DNA of 64,000 nt from Heliopora coerulea (lineage: Eukaryota; Cnidaria; Anthozoa; Scleralcyonacea; Helioporidae). Of the stretch, positions 32,906-43,680 are shown piece after piece; within the stretch, counting starts at the first letter, position 1; each line of letters opens with the position of its first letter. A program made the translations under genes and the position numbers. The stretch lies in the NCBI GenBank assembly GCA_030142905.1, contig JASJOG010000294.1, forward strand, positions 1 to 64,000. Direction: 5' to 3'. The notes under the pieces were generated by a model that was given only the letters and a program-made list of their open reading frames with translations, had not been told where the DNA came from and did not search any database.

Positions 32906-33966
32906 AAATACTTGGCATGCTAAAGGCTGGAGTCAGTGCTCACCATATTGGAAAAAACTTTGGTCTCAGTTACTCCGGAGCAAAGAAGCTTTGTTCCAAG
33001 ATAAAAACAAGTTGGAATTGCCATCATACTCCTGGTTCAGGACGAAAGCGCGAGACCAGTGATCGAAGTGACCGATGCATAGTCAAGCATTCTAAAATAG
33101 GAACCCCAACCAAGAAACAGCTGGCTAATGAATTAGAAGCTCATATTGGAGTAAACGTTTCCACCTCAACTATTCAGCGACGTCTTAGAGAAAAGGGAAA
33201 ACACTGGAGAAAAAAGTCTAAGAAAGCATTCGTGAGTGAGAAGAATCGCAAAGAGCGTTTAACATTCGCTCGTGAACATGTCCATTGGGATATTGATCAG
33301 TAGAAAAGTGTTGTTTGGAGTGATGAGTCACCATTTACTCTGCAAAACAATTCTTAATATGTTTGGCGGACTGATAAAGAGAAAATGGCAACTCGTTCAA
33401 TGCAAGGTACGGTAAAACACCAAAAGTCAATTAACGTGTGGGATTGTTTTTCCTGGAATGGTGTTGGGGTTTCACATCGAGTTAAAGGAATAATGACTGG
33501 AGAAATGTATCGCAAGATTTTAATTCATCATCTTGTTCCCTCTGCTCGTCGATTGTACCCTGATGGTTTTATATTTCAACATGATAACGATCCAATTACA
33601 ATACAATGGCCAGCGCAATCACCAGATTTGAATCCTATCGAGAATTTATGGGCTGAGCTTAATCGGGCAACGAAAGACCGTAAGCCAAAGAATGAAGATG
33701 AGCTGTTTGACATACTCAAAAGTGCATGGCAGTCATTAACACTAGAATACATGCATAAGCTCATTGAAAGCATGCAGAGTCGATGCAAGGCGATAATGAA
33801 ATCAAAGGGAATGCCAAAAAAGTATTAAACGAGAATGCTGATGCATGTACATGTATAATGTTGTAGTGAACTAAGAAAAATAAAGGTAAAGATGTAAAAT
33901 CACTTGTGATAAGAACGATGGAAGCTTTAAAGGCAGGTGGCCACTTTTTTTTGAACACCCCCTGTA

Positions 33967-35538
33967 CATCTCACAATGTAGTACAAGTTTTGAACTTAGG
34001 AAAATCACACCATATGAAGTTTATAGACTACTCTCAAGGACAAAACCTTCTAAAGCTACTGGCCATGACAGAATATCACCAACACTTGTGAGGGATTGTG
34101 CTGATATTGTCACTGAATCTCTCACAAACATATTTAATATGTCTATAGAAACAGGTATTTTCCCTGATGACTTTAAGGTGGCGTGTGTCTCCTATACACA
34201 AATCAGGCAGTAAGTCAGACTGCAGTAACTATCGACCAATATCTGTTCTCTCCACAATAGCGAAGGCTTTCGAGAAATTAATCTCGAACCAGATGACAAT
34301 ATATCTAGAATCTAATAAACTCCTATCTGAATACCAAGCAGGATTCAGGAAAAAGAGTTCCACTCAGACATCACTATTAAACATTACTAACAAATAGTAT
34401 ATAAATATAGATAAAGGGCGTTTGAGTGGAATTATATTCCTAGATTTAAAGAAAGCCTTTGACTGTATGGACCACAAAATCTTTTATAGAAAACTAGCAC
34501 TTCTTGGCATACGAGGAACCACGTTAAACGTGTTTCAATCATATTTAACAAATAGAACTCAAATGTGCAAGGTCGACCATACAATTTCTAAACAGAAAAT
34601 CATTCGATGTAGTGTCCCACAAGGCTCAAATTTGGGACCACTGTTATACCTTATTTACATTAATGATTTGCCTAACTGCTTATGCAAATCCACAGCTAGT
34701 ATGTTCGCTGATGACACTAATTTAATAACAAGTGGTCCTTCTGTTGCTGATATTGAAACAAATTTAAACGAAGACTTAGAACATATACATCAATGGTTGC
34801 TGGCTAATAAGCTTACTGTAAATAAAGAAAAAACTGAATACATGATCGTTGGATCTAGCAGAGACTAAATAATATTAGTAACGATCCTGATCTTAAACTT
34901 GGAGGAACTAGAATAAAAAGGGTGAAAGAAACTGAAACACCGGGAGTCATAGTTGATGACCAACTTGAATGGATATCCCATGTAAACAATATAGTCAGTA
35001 AGGTGTCTAAGGGTATAGGGATGATTAGGCGTATGAAAGCTTTTGTACCACATGAGACATTGATCTCAGTCTATAATGCAATTTTTTTGCCATATTTTGA
35101 CTATTGTAGCCTTATTTGGGATACCTGCAGTAATTATTTACATGAAAAATTACAAAAAAGATGCAAAACAGGGCTGCAAGGGTCATTACTGGTAAATCAT
35201 ATGGATTTAGATCTATTTCGATAATTAGAGAATTAGGTTGGCTACCATTGGTGGAGAGAAGGGAAGAAAAAAATGCTGTATTTATGTACAAAATAAGAAA
35301 GGGAGAATATCTGGAAAGTATTTCTCACATTTTTAAGGCTGCAAGTAATCAAATATATAGCCTACGGAATAATAACTGTAATTATGTTTTGGATAAGCCC
35401 AAAACAAATTTCTTTAAAAAAAGTATTAGTTATTCAGGGAATAAAATTTGGAACGACCTATTAAGATCTCTTAAAGTGAGCAATATGTCTTTAGGGCATT
35501 TTCGAGCTCTACTCAAAGACAGATGGACTCATGAATAA
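33967..35538 (+). pseudogene. LINE A ORF2, reverse transcriptase half
   Basis: It resumes the LINE A frame after the Tc1 element. It shows KPSKATGHDRISP, ETGIFPDDFKVA, NYRPISVLSTIAKAFEKL, GFRKKSSTQTSLL, then a stop at 34396. Next come IIFLDLKKAFDCMDHK (motif A Asp), RCSVPQGSNLGPLLYLIYIN (motif B), SMFADDTNLI (motif C, FADD) and KTEYMIVGS, then a stop at 34866. The thumb and C-terminal region follow in two overlapping frames: 34922-35224 (FVPHETLISVYNAIFLPYFD) and 35161-35538 (R.YSLRNNN, ISYSGNKIWNDL). Catalytic residues are intact. A few stops and one frameshift are the only damage, so this copy is younger than its neighbours. Confidence 0.85.
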
Positions 35539-35744
35539 GCCTAAAGATTTTTTTAAATAATTGTAAAGTAATGCCAATAAGATACATATAATAATGTTTC
35601 TCTTTTTATTGTAGCGTATTTTAATTTTGTTTAATAAGTTAGTTAAAAAACATACGGCTCCTTGGAAAACAGACTTGTAAATAGACGGAAGGACTACCGT
35701 ATTTGTAAATAAGATTAAATAAATCCTTCATCCTGTGATATACA

Positions 35745-37127
35745 ATGAATCAATCAACACAGGCACTATACCAGATGTTTTAAAAATATCTAGAGTTATA
35801 CTAAGTTTTAAGAGTGAAATAGCAACGGATCCCTACAATTATCAACCTATATCAACAGTCTCCTTTTGCAAAAATATTAGAAAGATTAGTATATGATCAA
35901 TTACAAGTTTTTCTAGCGAAAAATAATATAACCTATGATTATCAATGTGGATTTAGGAAAGGTTACTCTACTGAACAGGCAATATTAGAAATCACTGATA
36001 ATTTTATGACTTCTATTGACAATAAAGAAATAACTTGTGGAATATTCTTGGACTTTTCTAAAGCCTTTGATATAGTTAACCATCAAATACTATTATCTAA
36101 ACTTTATAAATATGGTATACGTGGAACTCCACTGCTTTGATTTAAGGATTACTTGACTAATTGGTACCAATATGTTAAAATAGGGAACATTGAATAGGAA
36201 CAATTAAATATAACATGTGGAGTTCTTCAAGGATCAACATTGGGTCTGTTGTTGCTCATGCTTTATATCAATGACATGCCAAATTGTTCTAGTAAGCTTT
36301 CCTTTAGAATATTTGCAGATGATACTAATATATTTTACTCTAATTCATCTATAGATGAAATAGAACGAGCAATGAATGGAGAATTATACTACATTATGCA
36401 TTATTGTAGAGTAAATAAACTTTCAATTAATTATAAAAAAACTAATTATATGTTAATAACATTTGCAAAGAAAAAAATACAAAATATATGCATTAATAAC
36501 ATTGAGGAAAAATCAGATATAAAATACTTAGGAATTTATGTAGATAACAAACTTAATTGGATACAGCAGATTAAACATATTAATTCAAAAATTGCTAGAA
36601 ATACTGGGATTTCAAGTAGGCTTAGATACTACGTTGATTTGAGGATGCTTAAGCAACTTTATTATACATTAATATATCCTTATCTTAACTATGGATTAAT
36701 GAGTTGGGGGAATACTTACTCAACTAGATTAATGAAACTTCGATCTCGTCAAAATAAATGTTGCGTCAAGGCGAGAAAATACAACACCATGTTACAATCT
36801 CTTAAGCATTTCAAAATTGACAATATTTTTAAATAAAAAATTGGTATATTTACGTATAAGACCATATTCGATAAGAGTAATATTCCTGCGTTATTTTCTC
36901 AAACAATCCAACTGGCTTCCATATGTCATTCGTATAATACCAGATTTGCTGACAAACAAAATATTAGACCTAAAGTTCGAACAAACTATGGTGTACATAC
37001 ATTCAAATTCGTTTCTTCACAAATATGGCAAAGTATAGGTCCTGAAATTAAGCCGTCAAATTCAGTTAATATTTTTAGGAAAAATATATCCAATCTTTAC
37101 TTTTTTCACAAAAAACGTTACAAATAA
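35745..37127 (+). pseudogene. LINE C reverse transcriptase (different family), decayed
   Basis: Fragments in order: NESINTGTIPDVLKISRVI, PYNYQPIST, CGFRKGYSTEQAILEI, GIFLDFSKAFDIVNHQI (motif A), an LQGSTLGLLLLMLYIN block (motif B, Pro lost), FRIFADDTNIFYS (motif C), LSINYKKTNYM, DIKYLGIYVDNKLNW, LYYTLIYPYLNYGLMSWGN, and a C-terminal VHTFKFVSSQIWQSIG. The palm to C-terminus lies in one frame at 36240-36836. It is AT-richer than LINE A, and its KYLGI(Y)VD and SWGN motifs differ from LINE A and B, so it is a separate lineage. Truncated at its 5' end. Confidence 0.8.
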
Positions 37128-38500
37128 GAACTATAACATATATAATCATAAATCCGTTTCTAAAAAGTCTCTCTCTAAAAAGTCTCTTTGAGGGATATCA
37201 TCAAAAGGGATATAATTAACTTATCAAAACACGATTTCTTCGAAAGAGAAGCTTCTCTCACGACATGAGCCAGATAACTGCTAAGCGCTTAGCAAGTCAG
37301 GTCCTTTTATGTGATTCAGAAACAGGAAACCAGTCATTGATATTAACAAAAATTTTTTAAATCATCCATCCGTTATTTACTGCTTAACAGAACAACAAAT
37401 AATTATCTCAAGACACACCCAAAATTCATTGTTTTTAACCGAAGCATTAAATCCTTTATTCCACTCATTAGTGGAATAAAGCAGGTGCATCGTTTTTGGT
37501 AATGCAGTATGCTTGTGGGGTGCTTTAAACTACTTTGAACTACCCCTTATATTTTCTCCACTACTAAAAATGACCATCCCAGTTCTTTTCATGGACAAGG
37601 ACTACATACCTTATTCGGTTGAAATTGTTGATATAATGCCAGGTCCTTTTTCAACTATTTTCGAGTGGGGGATCTGTCACCAAAGAGGACCTTGTGTTCA
37701 AAGCCAGGCGACTAATTAATAAACATCTGCAGTGAGCATGTGACTGTTAAATGATGATGGTACCTTTCCATAGTTAGGGTCTGAAATTTTGGAATTGTCC
37801 AGGATCAGTAACAAATTCATGCTGAAGTGGATATTGATTGAAGAAACAGGTAACAGTAACGCCCAGTGAGAACTATTTATCAGGCTCTATTTTTATGGAT
37901 GTGTTACCAGAAAGATACTGACGTACAAAGCAATTTAAGGCAACCACTAGTTAGCTTGTTTTGCTAGTATACCTATGCAGCATATAGGCCATGCAGCAAA
38001 CTATATAAAAGCATGCTACGTAGTGCTGCTTTTCCAATTATCAGTCTTTTATGTTCTTAAATTGGCTTTATTTTAATTTTGCAAGTTTACATTTTAGAAA
38101 AGATATTGTACTGGAGGAGCTAAAAGCACCTACTGGAGGGGCCATGTGTGGAGTTGGGGAGGCCGCGGCCTTCCAGTCACATTTTTAAAAAAGGTCCGGT
38201 ATTGTGGAAAGAGAAAACAATGTGATTTGAGGAGGATTAGTAATGGCCGGTACCCCTTATACATCTGCTGAATACAACTACCAGAATGCCTTTCAACATT
38301 TTGTTTGTAAAGTTAATTGAGGGAATTGTCTTTCTATTCTTATTGGGAATTCAATGTTTGCATTGAAGTGAAAAAAAGCCAAAGTATTCTAGTAGTTGCA
38401 TTCAGCTGACGTAATAAGGGTAACCGGTTATTATAATCATCTCAACACTACAGCACAGACAGCACATATGTTGAACCAACACCTCGGCTCTCCATATGAA
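37128..38500. other. No recognisable gene
   Basis: No domain or terminal repeat was found. A short palindrome-like pair GTGGAATAAAG/CTTTATTCCAC sits at 37450-37482. Confidence 0.4.
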
Positions 38501-38509
38501 TCAGGTCAG

Positions 38510-38600
38510 TAGATTAATGATTAGAACATCTCACCGGTCATAAAAATGATGAAGGTTCAGTTACTATCCAGATCTAAGAATACACTTTTCTGAGTAAATG
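38510..38600 (+). mobile_element. Decayed tRNA-derived SINE remnant
   Basis: TCAGTAGATTAATGATTAGA followed by ACATCTCACCGGTCAT matches the D-arm to anticodon part of the 28825 SINE head (AATGGTTAGAGCGTCTCACC). The B-box is mutated. Confidence 0.5.
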
Positions 38601-39143
38601 AGTTTGACGAATGTCGCTTTGTCATCTTTACCAACACCAAACTCCCACATGTCCAAAATTGTGAATAACGTACATGTCGAGGAAAGTGAATGGGGTTTGG
38701 GAGTCTTTCCCTTATATGGACTGCAGAGACCAACCACCCAGGCGAAAACCTAGTGATAGCATTTGGGAAAATATGCTATGTTTTAACGAAAATTAACTTT
38801 CGTACTTTTATTCCAAGTAAGATAATAATTTTTACATTAGTTCAAATGTAATCTACGAACAAGTCTTTGAGTCAATGGAAACATTTTAAATGAAATGGAA
38901 ATATGTGCTGGCTCGTGCAATACACTAGTCATTTTATTAAATTCGTCAATTTTTCATGATTTAATTGCAATATAGACATTATGAAACAACTGAAATTGAG
39001 ACTTATTGGGAATTGACATTTACAAAACAAGACTTAATATAATCAATAACATTACAATTAACAACACAGTGATACTTCAACCATTTATGATATCGAGAAA
39101 AATCATGCTCATTTGATGAGGACATGCAACTTGGTATCTAATC

Positions 39144-39772
39144 AGAGGCGTAGGAAGTTCTTCAAAAGTGATGGGGGGGGGGGGGGGGGGGCAAAAACTG
39201 CACATCTGGTAGCCGAGCAATCGGCGACTTTTTTCCAGTCCAAAACGGGAAACATCGCATTTTGTGTTTTATAATTTGCTCATGAAACTTTTTGGCATAC
39301 AGTAACCGTCAACAGGATTGTAGATCACAAATTTTAGAATAATTATGCATATCATATTTTTAGAAGATCATTCATGTCAGTCAACATAACAATGAACATA
39401 AGAGTGTCTATGCACTACTTCGAACAACATGTAATTAGTAATATTTACAATACTTTTTACAATAATTTTTGGAAAGTAGGAAGGCTGTCAAAACAATACC
39501 AGCCAATAGGAAATCGACGCATAAGCAACGAATAGAAAGCGTGGGAACACTGCAGAAAATTTATTAGTATAGTTTACAGAGCCAAATATAGAATAACATG
39601 CACGTGTTTCAAGTTTTAGAAGTACTACATAGCGCATAAAATTTGCGCAGAATGGTTTTAAACGTTCACCGTGCCAAAAAAGTGGGGGGCAAATACATAT
39701 CTTCGCCTCCCCACTTTGAAAAGTGAGGGGCAATCGCCCCCCCTTGCCCCCCCCCCCCCACTTCCTACGCCT
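39144..39772. mobile_element. hAT-like MITE with G/C homopolymer subtermini
   Basis: The ends CAGAGGCGTAGGAAG and (reverse complement) CACAGGCGTAGGAAG are inverted repeats of the CAGxGGCGTAG type seen in the 12553 hAT. A poly-G tract of about 20 (39173-39192) on the left is mirrored by a poly-C tract (39747-39760) on the right. About 630 bp; no transposase. Open frames inside look incidental. Confidence 0.6.
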
Positions 39773-40253
39773 GTGCTAATGCTTCTATAAAAGGACATGG
39801 AAATAACGAAAGTATTGAATTGTACGATACTTGTAACAATTGCAACTACTTCCGCAGGAAATTATGTTAGAATTAAGACGGATTTCTTGGCATAAAGGAT
39901 ATGAGGAATGCACTTAAATTCGTTAAAGAATCTGTGCTTTATCATGTGTTGCAGTAAATCCAGAACTTAATAATGAAATTGCTCGGCGAACAATGGGTTA
40001 AAAGCTATGAAATTCAAATGAATAAAGATACTCAAGTAGTCTTTGATTTATTAAAATAAAAATCTTAGAATTTTTACCAGTGCTATGATAATGTGTAGTA
40101 CCTAAATTGCTCAAAAAGACGATAAAGCTTGAAGATTAAAGAAACATCACGCGTTTAACCCATAATTTCTAATTAAAGCATAGTTCCATAGGATCAAATA
40201 AGCACCACAGTTAAAATAGACTTTAAGTAAACGACAAATTTTTTAATAGTATA
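39773..40253. other. Nothing identified
   Basis: AT-rich sequence between the MITE and the PLE 3' end. It may include the PLE 3' flank. Confidence 0.35.
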
Positions 40254-40284
40254 CATGTTTCGGCAAGACTTATGCTATCTTCAG
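40254..40284 (-). ncRNA. Hammerhead-like motif at second PLE 3' end
   Basis: CTGAAGA, one extra base, A-GCA/TGC-C stem with a 7-nt loop, then GAAACATG on the minus strand. It has the same design as 25416-25444 but a different stem sequence: the core strands are kept while the stem has changed. Confidence 0.4.
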
Positions 40285-40690
40285 TACAAGTCACTATGGG
40301 TATTTACAAGTTATTTATGTGTTAAACTAATTAATACACAGGGTATGACGCATCTAGTGGCATTCACAAAGCGTCAATAAAAACGTATAGAAATGTTAAT
40401 TATAGTGTGACAGGTGATTGATTTACAGACAGCAGATACAAATAATAAATTAGGTGAATATTACAGATTCAAGATTGTATTCAAATGATGGACTTGAATA
40501 TTAAGTTCGGGTTTAATTTTCTTAATGTGTAGAGCTCCTTTAAGCTTAAGAGAAATGACAGAATTCTTAGAGTCTAGAATTTTGACGCAGGAAGAGTTAT
40601 ATTGATTTTTCCAAGACGAGTATTCAAGATGTTTAAAAATGTGGGAGGTTTTGTCAGTTTGGAGCTAAACAGGCATGATTGGTAATAAGG
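40254..40690 (-). mobile_element. Second Penelope-like element 3' end (GIY-YIG C-terminus and hairpin motif)
   Basis: From about 40680 the minus strand reads KTSHIFKHLEYSSWKNQYNS, VKILDSKNSVISLKLKGALH and IKKIKPELNIQVHHLNTI, with a stop at 40461. This matches the C-terminal end of PLE GIY-YIG proteins (ILDSA...LKIKEALHIKW.KP.LN.Q..H); the usual KEAL Glu is Gly here. About 180 bp downstream CTGAAGATAGCATAAGTC is followed by TTGCCGAAACATG, the same hammerhead-like hairpin as at 25416-25444. Confidence 0.6.
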
Positions 40691-41208
40691 AGCCATTTTT
40701 GAAATATCGTTATTGTCATTGTAACTTATGGACCACTTTTCTAGGTTAATTCTTTATGCCAACAATGTTCTCTAGCACATTTGGTTTTGTCAGAACATTT
40801 ACTTGTAATAGATGTCCGTCAATCTACATTCTTCCTCTTTTCAAGAACCTCTTTTTCCCAAGAAGCCTCATTTTACTGTGGATAACGCCAGACAATTTTA
40901 CTCTCCAGGGGGAAAACTATCGCCGGGAATGCGTAAAGAAAGAAGTACTATAGAACTGTTTGTTCCGTTTCGTGTAATCATGAACGCCTCCAATGCCATA
41001 TCTTCGGGTCAAGCTTTTGAAGGTGATACCACCTTCACCTCAATCATCAGAGCATCTTATGCTGGCTGGAGAATTTATTTTGAAATGTGGAATGACCATA
41101 GACCTGGCATACTTTACTTACTCGTCTATCCGCTGGTTTTGTATTTGCACTTTTAAATTTCATTCTCAAAACATTTATTTTTATTTACATTTATATCAGC
41201 GCCATTGT

Positions 41209-41522
41209 TTAGTAAAACACTTCAATCTCAGTTGATGTGAAATTGTAACATCCTGCTAGAAGAGATGTCGTTTCTGGACTGCCACATCCGTATCCCAGTG
41301 GTGCTGTGTATGTAATACCAAAGTTGGAACATGGTTGCCTCTCGATATGAGCGTTCCTACAGATGCACAAATTATGACCGACACCAAAGGTTGGTCCTAA
41401 ATTCGGATCACTGTAGACTGCCAATTCATAGTTCAGATAGACAGGAGCTTTAAAGGGAGGTAAGCGGTCTTCGTTTTGCAGAGAGAATAAAAACGACGAA
41501 TTAGACCATTTCCATTCGTTAT
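41209..41522 (-). CDS. TLDc-domain gene copy 2, terminal exon B
   Basis: Paralogue of the 3953-4266 exon with the same 314-nt length, phase and stop context. It encodes NEWKWSNSSFLFSL, a P.LGPTFG.GHNLCIC block, TYTAPLGY and LLAGCYNFTSTEIEVFY, then stop. The acceptor CATTTTATTTTAG precedes it, and the first two bases (AT) complete a codon with the last G of exon A. The matching upstream exon is 57819-58070, about 16.3 kb away across dense repeats. Whether they are still spliced together is uncertain. No disabling change is visible in this exon. Confidence 0.75.
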
Positions 41523-41904
41523 CTAAAATAAAATGGAAAATATTTACTCCATGCATTAATGATCGACTTTTTAGCTTTTTACTTAAATCAATTTACCCTA
41601 AAAGACATTTCAAATTTACCCAATTCATGTTTTTCATGTTTGTACAGGTTAGTACAGCCTCGCTCTCAGCAGTTTTGTTTCAGCAGAGTAATCTAAAACT
41701 CTAAATTGAGGTTTGGGTTATTTTTTTTTCTTTCATGTCAAGACGTCACCACCTAACGAGTAAAATCCTTTGGTGTAAGAAGGGGTAAGATAACCCTGAC
41801 AAAAGTTTCACATGGGAAAAACATGTGGAATTGGAACAATTTCATATATGAAATTTTCATTCTACATATGAAATTCAAAAGTTTTCACATATGAAAAACC
41901 GAAC

Positions 41905-41969
41905 TCGTAAGCGGTCTTTGTTTCGCAGAGAGAATAAAAATGACTAATCGGACCACTTCGTCCTGTCAC
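41905..41969 (-). pseudogene. Third, broken copy of TLDc exon B start
   Basis: About 65 coding bases match the beginning of exon B (acceptor ATTTTATTTCAG, then the WSD...FLFSL region), but an in-frame TAG replaces the Ser codon after TGG TCC GAT. Flanking intron sequence (TTAAATCAGTTTACCCTAAAAGACAT) also matches that above 41522, so a block of about 200 bp was tandemly duplicated, with the rest of the exon missing. Confidence 0.6.
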
Positions 41970-42213
41970 CTGAAATAAAATAGAAAATATTCAGTCCAAG
42001 CATTTATGACTTGTTTTAGCATTTTAGTTAAATCAGTTTACCCTAAAAGACATTGCAGATTTACACAATTTATCTTTTTTATACTTTTAAAGGTTAATAA
42101 AGGTTTACTCTGCAATTTTGTTTCAACGGGATAATCTAGCACTTTAAACTGAGCGTTCTGGCTTCAGGTAGAAGTCTAGTTTTTTTAGCACTTTCTCGTC
42201 AAGATATCACCTC

Positions 42214-42408
42214 TTAACAGATAAAATCGTCAAGCGTAACTGGAGTAAAATAATCAAAGTCCGATTCGGCCAGAGAAGAGCGAAATGCTATTTCTATCAA
42301 ATAAAGCAAATGAAAATCCTTATGTTGTTCAAAAGTTTGTAATTTTTTACACGGATTAACCAAACCTAAAAAGAAGACTATTATTAAGATGGCTGAGATG
42401 AGACGCAT
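42214..42408 (-). CDS. Signal-peptide-like exon between TLDc exons, copy 2
   Basis: The 64-codon frame MRLISAILIIVFFLGLVNPC looks like a cleavable signal peptide. It is followed by FEQHKDFHLLYLIEIAFRSS, an acidic stretch and LDDFIC-stop. A possible donor (T|GTTAAG) just before the stop would be phase 1 and could join exon B at 41522, giving a secreted product with only the C-terminal TLDc half. The homologous ORF 4402-4590 has the same relative position. It could instead be the first exon of a separate lost gene. No expression evidence is available. Confidence 0.45.
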   Translation of the reverse strand: MRLISAILIIVFFLGLVNPCKKLQTFEQHKDFHLLYLIEIAFRSSLAESDFDYFTPVTLDDFIC

Positions 42409-42419
42409 TTATGCTGATG

Positions 42420-43198
42420 TTGCATATATTTAACAATAACTTTGTACGGAACACTAATCAGTATGTGTGTCTGTTCAAGTAAATCAAAATTTTAGCATGC
42501 CCAGATTAATAACTTGAGGGCTCACGAAATCAACAGTATTGAAGATTACATTCTATATAGATCTGATTGGTGGTATATAGAATTTAATCTCATCATGTTG
42601 TTTATCTAGGAAGCTGGTATCATGCACACATAATGTTTTACCGAACAGTAGGAAGGAAAAAAAAAGTCAATGTTTTCTAATTTTTCACACTTGAAATGAG
42701 TGCTAGGCTGCACTCCATAAATCCACCCACAGGGTACAGAACCATGTAAACTGCACTGAGCTATGAGAAACGGATTCATTCAATTCAAGTAGTTGTTAAA
42801 TTTTGGTTTGATCATCTTATTAGTTTTTTGGTGTTCAAGACAATAAAAGGCATTTTTTGGGTCAAGCGCAATAGCTCCAGCACAGCTTTCCGTTTTATCT
42901 TATGAGTTGTTCAAAGGAATGCTGTGCTTGCTTTTTACAAATTGTGACAAATACCATTACAATTTAATTCCGCTCACTATTTGTGTGACACTGTCGCTAA
43001 AAATCAGACATGGTCAGTACTAATTGTTGTAGCAGTAAACTGTAACTCATCTTTAGCGTTTCGTTCTAAGCCCCAAAGATAACGTGTTAATTGAAAACGT
43101 TCAGTAGCAATTTTAAGAATAATTAACGTTTTTAACACATTGTTGATTTGTTAAGATGTATCGCAACATAAGGGTAACCAGTAGCCAATATTAATCCC
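42420..43198. other. TLDc copy 2 intron, nothing identified
   Basis: A few hundred bases of AT-rich sequence without recognisable coding or terminal repeats, up to the GC-rich repeat at 43199. Confidence 0.35.
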
Positions 43199-43305
43199 TT
43201 AGCCCACCGCGCGAAGCGCGGTACGATGGCCGAAGGCCAGAGCGGGCGAGGGTACTAATCTCGACGTGCGTGGAGTCCTGTTATACGCGTGGTGACTAAG
43301 TGGTG
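43199..43305 (-). repeat. GC-rich dispersed repeat (mirror of 53141-53352)
   Basis: Contains CCCACCGCGCGAAGCGCGGT (a palindrome), ATGGCCGAAGGCC, GCGGGCGAGGGTACTAATCT, and CGTGGTGACTA. Two copies in the opposite orientation lie at 53141-53234 and 53250-53352. The repeats bracket the 43.2-53.4 kb complex. Confidence 0.75.
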
Positions 43306-43331
43306 ACTATATATATGGTGTCTATACATGT

Positions 43332-43333
<2 letters not shown>

Positions 43334-43369
<36 letters not shown>
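43334..43369. repeat. (TA)n microsatellite
   Basis: Pure TA alternation next to the palindrome. Further TA tracts lie at 43612-43680 and 43857-43888. Confidence 0.85.
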
Positions 43370-43372
<3 letters not shown>

Positions 43373-43576
43373 ATGATTTTTTGTTCTCCGGATTTGTGTT
43401 TAACTGTGTCGAGCTTTCGACTTGGTCCTTCAAGTCTTCGTCAGGTTATAGTGAGGTATTTGCACGTGAGGTATAGTGAGGTATTTGCACCTCACTATAA
43501 CCTGACGAAGACTTGAAGGACCAAGTCGAAAGCTCGACACAGTTAAACACAAATCCGGAGAACAAAAAATCATAAC
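43370..43576. repeat. Near-perfect palindrome with hammerhead-like motifs in both arms
   Basis: Arms of about 88 bp (43370-43457 and 43489-43576) are exact or nearly exact inverted repeats with a 31-bp spacer. The right arm reads CTGACGA, A, GACTT-loop-AAGTC, GAAAGC (43502-43533), the same core-hairpin-core pattern as the PLE 3' ends; the left arm is its mirror. Between TA microsatellites. Confidence 0.8.
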
Positions 43577-43608
43577 ATTACTATGCCTGGATTACAAGTA
43601 TTCAATTC

Positions 43609-43611
<3 letters not shown>

Positions 43612-43680
<69 letters not shown>
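43612..43680. repeat. (TA)n microsatellite
   Basis: About 70 bp of TA with a few G/A interruptions, separating the palindrome from a tRNA-like SINE. Confidence 0.8.

Larger units (their letters stand above)
30519..33828 (+). pseudogene. Tc1-like transposase, interrupted and deleted
   Basis: The start codon at 30519 gives MNTRKQIQDEKAKKKVGRN, after which the LINE interrupts. It resumes at about 32905 with a helix-turn-helix (MLKAGVSAHHIGKNFGLSYSG), GR and second HTH regions (STSTIQRRLREKG), VVWSDESPF (first catalytic Asp), IFQHDNDP (second Asp) and SPDLNPIENLW (Glu). Stops lie at 33301-33303 and about 33356. The spacing from the second Asp to the Glu is only about 19 residues instead of the usual 34: the segment after DNDP joins directly to IQWPAQSPDLNP, so roughly 15 codons are deleted. 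The gene is dead by interruption, stops and loss of DD34E spacing. Confidence 0.85.
30252..33964 (+). mobile_element. Tc1/mariner element inserted in LINE A
   Basis: The ends CAGTGGGTGGGCAAAAAAAG and (reverse complement) CAGGGGGTGTTCAAAAAAAA, then GTGGCCA(C/T)CT, are terminal inverted repeats flanked by TA on both sides (30250-30251, 33965-33966). Joining the flanks with one TA restores the LINE frame as PETY-ISQCS. An antisense LINE (about 30578-32905) interrupts it; without that insertion the element is about 1.4 kb, typical for Tc1. Confidence 0.9.
26300..35740 (+). mobile_element. Near full-length CR1-like LINE (LINE A) with nested insertions
   Basis: ORF1 (26365-28254) is followed by ORF2 (28990-35538), which encodes an APE endonuclease and a reverse transcriptase. 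A 3' UTR ends near TAAATAAATCC (about 35730). Two foreign blocks lie within it: an inverted SINE pair (28353-28943, 12-bp duplication) and a Tc1/mariner element (30252-33964, TA duplication). Both are precise insertions, and the LINE frame resumes exactly after each. Without them the element would be about 5 kb, a normal CR1 length. The 5' boundary is uncertain. Confidence 0.8.

Noticed and set aside
40812..41156. 114-codon plus-strand ORF next to TLDc exon B
   Set aside because: No domain; overlaps other frames and lies in the 3' flank of the minus-strand gene. The weak match near 3640 is best explained by duplicated flank.
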